DNA of 16,795 nt from Actinomortierella ambigua (taxonomy: Eukaryota; Mortierellomycota; Mortierellomycetes; Mortierellales; Mortierellaceae): positions 1 through 16,795 of the forward strand of contig JAAAJB010000694.1 in the NCBI GenBank assembly GCA_016098155.1, given 5' to 3'. Under the pieces are notes generated by a model, which did not search any database, was not told the DNA's origin, and worked only from the letters and a program-made list of their open reading frames with translations. Within the stretch, counting starts at the first letter, position 1, and each line of letters starts with the position of its first letter. The translations under genes and the position numbers were made by a program. This document shows, in pieces, positions 9,171-16,795 of this stretch.

Positions 9171-11924
9171 TTACATTGGCTCCAAATCCAGAAGGTCGCT
9201 TCCAAGATGATCAGTTGGTCCACTCATCGATGTGCCTAGTGGCTGTGTGGTCAGGGACGGTAATGGTAGTCCATCATCTCCAAGAACCAGCGTGGGATCA
9301 TTGGAGGCGACCGAGGTTGGTAGGGGTGAAGAGGAGACGTCATTGGAGGCGGCAGAGCTGGGGGTCGAAACAATAGGAACAGGGGTTGATGCAACAGTGG
9401 ATGTGAGCGATGGCGATGGTCCAGAGCTGGTAGTACCGTTAAGGAATCCCTCTGTGTTGATCAAATCCGCAATGTCCTCCGAGTCATCCATGTCCTGGTG
9501 GTGTGGAATTGCAGTGTCAACAATGCCACTCAATCCACCAAATGGGCCAGTGTCTATTCAAAAGACAGATAGGTGATGCAAAAAAGTATGGTTAGAGTCT
9601 TTGACTAGGGGCGCGTGTCCTAATCTCCAAAATAAACGTCGAATCCGTTTTCATTTGCTATTACCAAAATTAGAGGGCAGGTTCATGTACTGCTCGTCAG
9701 TTGACAAGGGAACCTCGTCAATATCCAGGCCGTACTCACGTAGGGCCTCTAGATGTTTTTGCAGTAATTCCATCTCGGCCGCAATCTGGTCCACACCCTT
9801 TATGACATCAGCGCCGGCAGGGGTTTCCGCAAACGCAGGGATCATGGGTGCCGGTTGCGAATTCCTCGAGTTATCTTGCGACATTGCACGCAGCATATCC
9901 TGCTGAGCAGCTGTCATAATGTTAGGGGGCAACAGCCCAGTTGGAATGTTGAGCACTGAGGGGTCAAGCTTGAATGGCTGCGCTGGGTAGTTGAGTCCAG
10001 GGTAGGTTGCCGACAAGTAATCTGTAGAGGTCGTAGATGCACTCGGTGCCATGGAGACGGACGGTGTTGGAATTCTAGATGCCTGAAGGATAGCGCTGGG
10101 AGTCGTCTGTGCTGGTGTCAATGTTGATGAGGGCTGTGATAAAGTCTTGGGGGTACTGGCGGCTGTTGTTGACTTGCTTCCACTTTGTCGAGTTCGATCG
10201 GCAACTGTAGACAGTTGGGCTAATGGTGCAGAGCATTGTTCAATATGAGTAATTGGGTGTCAAAAGTATCTGACGTCATGCATGCAATAAAAAGGGGGAA
10301 GGGGGAGAGAGTTTGTGGGCAAGAGGCGAAAAACATACCTGGTGTGAGTGTGGCACCATTGATGTTTGAGATGGTTGGGAGATGCTCATCTGCATCGACG
10401 ACAGACACACGCTTGCGTTTGTTGCCTGCAGCGGGGGTGATTTCTTCTTCGGCCTCTGAGGAGATGTGAAGTGACATCGCATCGACAAGGTCGCTGGAAT
10501 CGGGCGAGTCGTCCATATGGCCCTCCGTGATTGTCAAACGAGGCTTCTTGTTGGGAACAATGGCACGCTTCTTGTCTCCTGAAAAGACACTTGCCAAGAA
10601 CCGCAGGATCTTGTCGATGGTTTCCTGTTGACGTTGGTGGCGCTCGCGAGCAGAAATGGATTCTTGCCAGAGCGACTGATGATCGCGCTCGATGTTCCTG
10701 AGGTCGGCTGAGATGGCGACTTGGTGTTTCTTGATAGCGGCGACCTCTGCGAGAATATGGCCCAAGTCCATGGTGAGCGCGTCCTTGTCCTCATTGGCAC
10801 TCGATGCCTTCTTGCGAGAGACGAGGCAAAGCAGGTCCGGTTGGTTGCGCTGAAAGTGGGGATTACTAAACTCCCATTGCTCAGAGTCAGAGTCAGGCAT
10901 CAGTACACCTTGCTGCAGATGTGGCACCTTGTGGAACCCGTACATGTTGAGCTGTCGGACGAACGATGAGAAGTTGTTGTGCTTGAAGAACTTTGGCAGG
11001 ACCTCCTTCGCAAACTCGACATGATTGGCCACTGTATGGGAAAGAGCAAAATACACCAAGTCCAACGAGAGATATGATTCAGTACATGTCACTACAAGCC
11101 AAGCAATTGAATGAGGAAAAAAAAAAGGCACGGGACAAACTGCACCGCCTCTCGGACACAAACATAGTCTCGGCACGAAAAGTCTCCCACAACCATTCTT
11201 CGCCTCCCTTACCGATGAATGAATGGCCATCGGGTGACCACCGAATGAGGTTATCAGATGAAGGCTCGCTCACCATGCTATTCAACAACGTTTTGTGTGC
11301 AAAAAAATAGCCAAGTGTCAGAGTCGGTTATAATAACAAAACAAACGCATTGGTGTCTCATCATTATATGGTCAAGGGGTATCCTTCAACATACTTGTAA
11401 AGCTTGGTCAAGAAGGCAGCAACATTGCCGCGGGTGTTATTGGAGGGGCGGGGATGTGGCTGCAAAGGAGGAGTATCGGCTCCATTGCGGGCAGTGGAGG
11501 ACGCGACAGCAGGTCTGACAGAGGGAGCGGTAATCTGGCCTGCGGCAGGGGCAGAGGTCGACTGAAGAAGGGCCATGGCAGCGTCAATGTTGGCAGGATT
11601 GGTCAACAGGCCAGGGGGAAGTGACCGCGAGATATTGGCGAGGTTGGAGTTGACAAGAGCCAATGCAGAGGATGGGTTACCGACCGAAGTCAGTGCCGTG
11701 GAAGAGGCGACCGACGAGGTTGGGGAGGTAGGAGGCAGTGTAATGTTGTGGAAAACCGCTGCTGAGGAAGCGGTTGGAGCAGCAGCGGCGGGAGTAGCAG
11801 TAGAGGCTGGGGAGGTTTGAGTGGTGGGGAGGCTGAGAATGGCCGAGGGGGAAGCGTTGTTGCTATCGTTATTGATGGTGGTGCTGACGGGGACGAGAGT
11901 TGGAGCGGTAGTCGCTGGTGACAT
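9171..11924 (-). CDS. HSF1: Heat shock transcription factor (HSF)
   Basis: This is a trimerising nuclear activator of heat-shock genes that binds inverted GAA/TTC repeats. Exons are 11924-11395, 11277-11213, 11031-10339, 10204-9665 and 9553-9171, giving 2211 nt and 736 residues with four GT-AG introns (111-181 bp). Residues 1 to about 165 are a Ser/Thr/Ala/Pro-rich extension. The DNA-binding domain (about 167-273) is split by two introns: [16 protein letters not shown], then [20 protein letters not shown], then the recognition helix in [16 protein letters not shown], then the wing [17 protein letters not shown] and [14 protein letters not shown] coiled coil of HR-A/B type follows at about 284-347. 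Basic clusters [12 protein letters not shown] and KRKR look like nuclear localisation signals. The C-terminus has acidic-hydrophobic patches ([15 protein letters not shown] and DLLDLEPM) typical of activation domains. No response-regulator receiver domain is seen, so it is not Skn7. The wing resembles the fungal HSF1 group; paralogues may exist, so the symbol is tentative. The start is the first in-frame ATG; the frame stays open further upstream but without an ATG. Confidence 0.9.
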
Positions 11925-12086
11925 GGACCACGCTGGTGTGGTGATGATGAAGAGGGGAGGGAAGGCGGGCAAGGGCACGGAGAGAGACAATGTCAAAGTG
12001 GGGTTGGAGATGAAAGGGGAGGTGTGGCAACAAGAATGATTCAATGCTGACGATGAAGACGACGACGACGACAACAACCTTGTTGG

Positions 12087-12098
12087 CTATGAGAGCAT
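12087..12098 (-). other. Possible minimal upstream ORF of the HSF gene
   Basis: The nearest ATG upstream of the HSF start that I found on the minus strand opens a three-codon frame (Met-Leu-Ser-stop) ending 162 bases before the HSF ATG. Its context is weak (T at -3). It matters only if the transcript starts above 12098, which cannot be seen here. Confidence 0.25.
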
Positions 12099-12358
12099 AC
12101 AAAAGAGAAAGAGAGGAAATGAGAATGCATGCATCATTGCCCCCCCCCCGGCAAAAACAGTGACTGCCTTTTTAATCCCAATCTGTGGACAAGCCAAGGA
12201 GGGGGTCCACTTTTGTTTGCTGCGCGTTTCCCCCCTATCCTCTCTTTCTCTTTCTCTCCGAAGTGTAGTATATGTTGCCACTACTTTCCACCCTCTAGAA
12301 AACTGCTGCCATTCGTTGGGACACGACCAGTCTCAGTTCATGGTCGCTAGCATAGCTG

Positions 12359-12445
12359 CACGTGATATTCGCGCTGTGCCAATTGGCGGTTTTTAGTCTG
12401 ACCTGTACTTGGAGGCCGCATTGTGTAGATCTCTCTGTCAATTGG
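12359..12445 (-). promoter_or_regulatory. Upstream element cluster of the HSF gene (CACGTG and two CCAAT boxes)
   Basis: CACGTG, the palindromic E-box bound by bHLH factors, is at 12359-12364. CCAATTGG at 12379-12386 presents a CCAAT box on both strands, and a further CCAAT on the minus strand is at 12441-12445. They lie 435 to 521 bases upstream of the HSF start codon. Three known motif types within 90 bases of a gene-free region suggest a regulatory module, although each is short. Confidence 0.4.
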
Positions 12446-12688
12446 TGGGCCAGTTTTGTACGCGACTACTGGCATGTCCTCGTCCTCGCATGACACAACA
12501 GCAGGTGCTGTAACCAGGTGCAGAACGAGTCATTCTGTGACATTGTTGTTTGCGTGTCGTGCCCCTCCTTACCCTCCCCCTCCCCTTCCCCTTCGTGTTC
12601 AATGTGGTTTGAACGATCTAGGGACGATTTGGTGGCACAGAGGTCATGCAACCCTAACATGCAACAAGAAAGCTTGACTTTTTTTGTT

Positions 12689-12700
12689 TTTGGCGCCAAA
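12689..12700. promoter_or_regulatory. Perfect E2F-type palindrome TTTGGCGCCAAA
   Basis: The 12-base palindrome contains the E2F/DP consensus TTTSSCGC on both strands. E2F has been described as retained in early-diverging fungi and lost in Dikarya. It lies 765 bases upstream of the HSF start and about 1.8 kb upstream of the right-hand gene, with a TATA-like block about 90 bases to its right. Which transcript it serves is unknown. Confidence 0.45.
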
Positions 12701-12788
12701 TTTGCTGAGCGTTCTTCAATTGTGTCTGAGGGCATGAAGGCAGCAGTGAGCTACTCCAGAATGATATTCTTAAGCGCTGAGGAGGGAC

Positions 12789-12801
12789 TTTATATTTAAA
12801 G
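12789..12801. promoter_or_regulatory. TATA-like block in a gene-free region
   Basis: TTTATATTTAAAG reads as TATATTTAA on the plus strand and as TATAAA on the minus strand. It sits just after a short inverted repeat, AGAATGATATTCT (12758-12770). On the plus strand the first ATG after it (12830) opens only a 12-codon hydrophobic frame. Orientation is therefore undecided. Confidence 0.3.
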
Positions 12802-13558
12802 ACAGATGCAACAACGTGTACAGTTTTGGATGGTTTTGAGTTCATTTATCTTCCTATTGCTGAACTGATTCTCAACTTTTTGCAAAAAAAAGTGAGCGTG
12901 GATGAGTGAGTGTGTTTTTGAGCAGGCTATTGTTACAAGCAAACACTCTTCCCAAGGGGCTTTAAGACGAAACGGCTCAGACGAAGAAAGAAAGCATTCT
13001 TCCTTCATTCCTGTCAGTCAATGGCATTGTGCGTGACAGAGTATCTGTAACGTTTTTTCTTTCACCCTTGGAACAGTCGATCTTGGGCATACGCGGAATA
13101 CGAGGGTGAGCTCTCTGTTTTGACAATCCGCACAGTTGGGTAAGAGCATGATCATCTGCTCGCACCATTGAGCGATGAGCACATTTTGTTTTTGTCAGAT
13201 AGGTAGTGTTTAGAGTCTAAGCTCGGGCAGTGAGTTGAGAAAAACAGAGAGAGCAGTAGTCGTGCATTATGATCACTGGAGAGGAGGGAGGGGGAAGGAA
13301 GAGGAGGCTATTCATCTAAAATGCGCGGCAAATGTATTGGGCGAGGAAGAGGGGGGGGGAAGGAAGAAAGGGAGAAGAGATGAAGTGATGCAGTGGTTGA
13401 TTGCATGGCGTGGGTGTGGGTGTGTTCTTTTTTTGATCTCGCAACGGTCGCGCACTTCACTGATAGAATCAGCTTATGCTCGATTGGATGCGTCTTATTT
13501 CGGCATGCTGAAGCAGATGTGCGTGCCCACCGGCAGCTCGGGTCCAGAGAAACCTCAA

Positions 13559-13590
13559 AGAGAGAGAGAGAGAGAGAGGGAGGGAGAGAG
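13559..13590. repeat. (AG)n tract in the intergenic region
   Basis: Ten AG units (13559-13578) are followed by an imperfect purine tail to about 13590. It lies in the gene-free region. Confidence 0.9.
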
Positions 13591-14241
13591 GGGTGTGTCG
13601 AAAGGGTGGGAAGGGATGCATTGCAGCTGGATTAGCACAAGATAGAGAGGGAAAATAAAGGGCGTTCTCGAAACTGTGGTGAGAAGTGAACAACAACGGA
13701 CTGACGGCAGACTGTTGTTGTTGGAAAGGGCGGCACAAAAAAAAAAAAAGTGCTCATGCGCTCAGCTGTATGTGCTGTGGTACTCTTGATGGGTCAATAT
13801 GGTTTATTGCGTGAAAAAAAACAACAACTGTGACATGGCACCATGTAGTTCTCCATTCCCACCTTCTCCTACTTTTCATTGCCCCCCTTTCCTAGTTGCA
13901 TTTCAATTTCGAATTTCCTCACATCCACCTGCATCCCCTATTTTCGCATCATTCACCCTTTTTTTTTTTTCTTTTGGCCAGCAGCAGCTCCTGAGACTCT
14001 GTTCCCCCCTCCCTGAGCATCCTTCCTTTCCTCCCTCTCATCGCCAAAATCCATTGCATCTCGTGAGGCATTGGACCCTATACCCATTCTCCAGCAAGGT
14101 CTTGCTGTGTCCTTGGCTTCATTGCATTACACACCTTCCAACCTGTTGATCAGCACGCTGCTTTGACAAGTAGCTTAAGACTTGTTCAATATACCCTAGT
14201 TCGCCCCCCCTCCCTCTCCTACACAGCTGCCTTTGAGATAT

Positions 14242-14259
14242 CACCACCACCACCACCAC
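14242..14259. repeat. (CAC)6 trinucleotide tract in the promoter of the right-hand gene
   Basis: Six CAC units are followed after a short gap by CCACCACCAGCAGCAG up to 14280. The tract lies 244 bases upstream of the ATG at 14503 in the C-rich leader or promoter. Confidence 0.85.
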
Positions 14260-14502
14260 TTTTACCACCACCAGCAGCAGTTTGACGCCCTAGTTTGGTT
14301 CCCCCATCCTCACCTCCCCCCACCCCTTTGGGATTGCATGGTCTGAGCTTTTGCCCAACAATCCCCTTTCCCTCCCTGCCCCCTTGCTTCGATCGCCCTC
14401 GACCCTTTCTCTCTTTTTTTTTCCGACTTGACGCATCCACAGCAGACATATTTCCACATAACCCCTTCAACCTCAACCTGCGACAGACAGGTGTTGTTCA
14501 CC

Positions 14503-15973
14503 ATGAGTAGTGATCCTTTTCTAGACTATCGCCCGAAGCAACTGAAGCATCATCCCTCACGAGGGACCTTCTCCTCTACAGACATGGATGGCTCTGGTGG
14601 AACTGGCGAGCGGGATGACGACGAGAGCTTCTCAGTCCAACCTACCCGTCGGTTTGGAGGCAACTATCATCACGAAGAGGAGGAGGAGGATGAAGAACAC
14701 ATCGATCGCCATCCATACAGTAGCCTCGCCTTTGAGAACGCCGCGGCAGAGGACGAGGGAGAGAACGAGGCCATGATGCATGGCGGCGGCGGAGGCAAGT
14801 TTGGCGTAGCCGTGCCTCATGACTCGCTCTGGTTTGAGCACAGTCCGCCCAAGGATCGAGATGGTGAGAATTGGAGGAGGCAGGGGAGTTGGGGCTGTGG
14901 ATGGGAGGCGGTCTCATTGCTCTGTGCGTATCCTTAGCCAAGGTGGGAGAGAGAGAGAGAGAGGGCGAGAGAGAGAGAGAGAGAGGAGGGAAAGGGCGGG
15001 GGGTGTGTTGGGTCAATTGCATTATTGTTATGTGTTGTTGATCGCTGCTGCCTTGGTAACTCATCCTATCTCGTCACTATTGCTTTTGTTTCTTTCTTTC
15101 TTCTTTCCATGTGCCGTAGATGATGTTGACCATGGTGGTGAGGAGGAGGATGACCAATGTCTGGACAGGGAAATCAAGGACGATCGTGGAAATAATATTG
15201 GTGGCCGGAGCAGTCGACCATCCTCGGCCGCCTTTGCTACCCCGCAGAGCTCGTCGCCTCATTCTCTTCGACAAGCCCAAATAGGCGACTCGCGACGGAT
15301 ACCTGAGACACATGTCGGTGGAGGCTTGACTGAGAACATTCTCCCGGTATCCGTGGGTGGTGATGTAGGCGGCAGCAATACTCCGCAGACGTCGCTCGAC
15401 TACACAAGCAGCGAGAGTGACGAAGATCGGGCTCGCTTCCACCAGCACCAATACCGCCATCTCAACAGCTCTGACACTAGCGGCCAACGATCCGCCATTA
15501 TCAACTCATTTCCGACCATGGGAGCACGGCCAAGGCGGGACTCTGGACTGCCGCCGATCCAACTCACAGCTGCCAAGCGACTCCCGCCACCGCCACTTCC
15601 ACTTCCAACCCCCTCAGAGACACCTGCACATCCCAACACTACGGTCGCCACAGCTCCGACAACAGTGGGCGCAGCCAACAAATCACCTTCAGCCACCTCG
15701 CTCGTCTCAGCGCCAATGGCGATCGAGGAAGAGGAAGAGGAGGAAGAGGACGACGACGCACATTTGCAGCAACAGCGGCTACGGCGTGAGCTTCAACAGC
15801 AATACTCGAATGAGCATCTTAATCGCCGACAACAACGAGAGCAACATCAGCAGCAACCACATCAATCTACCCAGAGCGAAGACTTTGATAGCGAAGACAT
15901 TGTAGAGTCGCTAGAGATTCGGGAGCGAGAGATGCCTCCTGTACGGCCGCCGACCACACAAACTATCAGGTAG
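14503..15973 (+). CDS. Unrecognised acidic, low-complexity protein; 3' end uncertain
   Basis: I do not recognise this gene. The supported exons are 14503-14863 and 15120 onward, joined by a 256 bp GT-AG intron with a strong pyrimidine tract; splitting an Asp codon keeps the acidic frame open. If translation stops at the in-frame TAG at 15971-15973, the product is 404 residues. It is hydrophilic and looks disordered: HHEEEEEDEEH at 57-67, a poly-Gly patch at 94-98, DDVDHGGEEEDDQ from 121, a Pro-rich segment (RLPPPPLPLPTP), a run of eight Glu starting at 323 followed by Asp, then a Q/R-rich stretch that could form a helix, ending near PPVRPPTTQTIR. The start ATG has A at -3 (TTCACCATG). A possible GTAGGG donor at 15970 overlaps the stop, so the gene may instead continue and be cut off by the window edge. 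No domain, signal peptide or membrane segment is visible, so this could be the disordered N-terminus of a larger protein. Confidence 0.65.
14947..14985. repeat. Interrupted (GA)n microsatellite in an intron
   Basis: Two GA blocks (14947-14963 and 14967-14985), separated by GGC, lie inside intron 1 (14864-15119) of the right-hand gene. As in the RhoGEF intron, the sense transcript carries GA rather than CU. Confidence 0.9.
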
Positions 15974-16738
15974 GGCAATTGGTTCTCGTATGTGGGGACA
16001 GGCAGGGAAAGGTCACCCCTTTTATTCCTTTTTGTGCTAGCGGGAATGCCCATAGGCGCAGGAGCTTAAAATGCATAGAAGGAAAGTTTTGTGAGGGTGG
16101 TGCCCTTTGTCCTCCCTCCCCCACCTCCTTCTTTCCCTCTTTTGTCACTTCCCCTTCCTCATCCCCCTCCTTCAATCCCTCACCCCTCCTTTCCCAGTAC
16201 CTGACGTGCAGTAGAGGGATACCCATTCAGAGAGTGAGGATTAATGTTGGAAGGGGGACGAGGAAGATGACAGAAGTGAGGGCCATCGATCTGCCACTAC
16301 CATTGATAGGATATTTGCTCCTCTCAGAATAAGGGTAGTTGTCATGAGCAAATGTGCGTGTTTTGAGAGGGAGAGGGAGAAAAGAAGGGCGGTCAAAGTG
16401 GGAGGTGGGATGATGGTGGAGAAGGACGCCGACCAAATACCCTTGAGGAGCGACCTTGTGTTCCTGTTGGTTGCCATTGTTGTTGGTGTTGTTATTTGCA
16501 GTTGTTGAGGATGATGCTTTGTTGTTTTTGTTGTTGTTGCAGTTGCACTACCCCTGCCTGCCTCCCCATTGACCTCTTCGTTCCTGTCTCCCTCTCCCCT
16601 CCTTTCTCCCCGACGGACCAAAGGGTTCGTTTCGCGTGCATATCAACTATCAACAAGCCCAATGTGTTGTCCCATCTCATCTTACAGTGGCTCTTCCCGC
16701 GCGGAAAACATGTCCGCCTATGAGAGGACACGTTTGTC

Positions 16739-16743
<5 letters not shown>
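15974..16743 (+). other. 3' flank or long intron of the right-hand gene, with a candidate third exon
   Basis: No independent gene is supported. If the donor at 15970 is used, the best acceptor is ATCTTACAG ending at 16687. AG from exon 2 plus T at 16688 then gives an open frame (GSSRAENMSAYERTRLSA) running to the window end. Acceptors at 16199 and about 16219 are alternatives: the first meets a stop almost at once, and the second gives about 40 unremarkable residues ending at 16332. A 718 bp intron would be long for this window. The frame after 16743 reads only Ser-Leu repeats from the (CT)n tract, so a further donor would be expected before it. Confidence 0.35.

Positions 16744-16795
<52 letters not shown>
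16744..16795. repeat. (CT)n microsatellite at the right edge
   Basis: About 25 CT units run to the last bases of the window. The window may end here because assembly stopped in the repeat, so its true length is unknown. Confidence 0.9.

Larger units (their letters stand above)
11925..14502. other. 2.6 kb divergent intergenic region
   Basis: No gene is supported between the HSF start and the start of the unknown gene at 14503. Open frames of 60 to 136 codons occur (for example 13235-13645 plus, 12977-13168 minus), but they are low-complexity or have no domain, and several lack an ATG. The region holds a C10 run at 12140-12149, CACGTG and CCAAT boxes at 12359-12445, a perfect TTTGGCGCCAAA palindrome at 12689-12700, a TATA-like block at 12789-12801, an (AG)n tract at 13559-13590, and a C/T-rich stretch from about 13850 to 14420 that looks like the leader and promoter of the right-hand gene. 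A noncoding RNA could be present, but no snRNA, tRNA or RNase P signature was recognised. Confidence 0.6.

Noticed and set aside
11869..12102. 77-codon minus-strand frame overlapping the HSF start
   Set aside because: It starts at TTG, includes a run of Val from a (GTC/GTT) repeat, and overlaps HSF exon 1 in another frame.
13131..13165. tRNA-like string resembling a D-arm (CAGTTGGGTAAGAGCA)
   Set aside because: No B-box (GGTTCGA-type) or acceptor stem partner follows, and no cloverleaf can be drawn; the GAGCA/TGCTC hairpin is a small chance stem.
13235..13645. 136-codon plus-strand open frame
   Set aside because: It begins at TTG rather than ATG, contains a translated (AG)n microsatellite (Arg-Glu repeats), and shows no domain.
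13664..13672. TTCTCGAA as a heat shock element
   Set aside because: Only two of the required three alternating units match; the flanking units (GGG and TGT) do not.
14219..14476. Minus-strand Gly/Lys-rich frame of 85 codons
   Set aside because: It is the complement of the C/T-rich promoter and (CAC)n tract of the right-hand gene; low complexity without a domain.

Overview
This window looks like a nuclear fungal contig. The genes are intron-rich, with short GT-AG introns of 111 to 257 bases in the models below. Some introns carry CTAAC-type branch sites, start codons have A at -3 (ACCATG-type), promoters are pyrimidine-rich, and there are many (CT)n/(GA)n microsatellites. The HSF wing sequence and the DH-BAR-SH3 architecture suggest an early-diverging filamentous fungus, with Mortierellomycotina or Mucoromycota my best guess. 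That placement is inference, not a database result. There are no bacterial operons, rRNA, tRNA, CRISPR or transposon genes that I can support.

Layout, left to right. (1) 1-494: no supported gene; probably the 3' flank of the next gene. (2) 495-5433, minus strand: an 8-exon gene for a 1293-residue Dbl-type RhoGEF with a proline-rich N-terminus, DH domain, BAR domain and C-terminal SH3 domain. It resembles dynamin-binding protein (Tuba). (3) 5434-6413: a shared divergent promoter region. (4) 6414-7629, plus strand: a 2-exon zinc-free MDR oxidoreductase (quinone oxidoreductase/RTN4IP1-like, 363 residues). (5) 7777-8803, minus strand: a 3-exon SDF2-type MIR-domain protein of the ER (228 residues) ending in KDEF. 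It converges on the oxidoreductase. (6) 9171-11924, minus strand: a 5-exon heat shock transcription factor (736 residues), in tandem with SDF2. (7) 11925-14502: a 2.6 kb divergent intergenic region with CCAAT and CACGTG boxes, a perfect E2F-type palindrome and a TATA-like block, but no gene I can support. (8) 14503 onward, plus strand: an unrecognised low-complexity acidic/Q-rich protein whose 3' end is ambiguous. The right edge of the window is a (CT)n run.

Every exon junction in genes 2, 4, 5 and 6 was checked by reading frame. Exon lengths sum to multiples of three, and the joins restore conserved domain sequence (DH, BAR, MDR nucleotide-binding loop, MIR and HSF DNA-binding domain). Functionally, the centre of the window holds a stress and proteostasis group: an HSF, an ER quality-control MIR protein and an NAD(P)H oxidoreductase. 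The left gene belongs to Rho-GTPase, membrane-curvature and actin control. No obviously new multi-gene system was found. The best second looks are the E2F palindrome beside a TATA-like block in the gene-free region, the HSF-SDF2 pairing with the variant KDEF tail, and the unresolved gene at the right edge.
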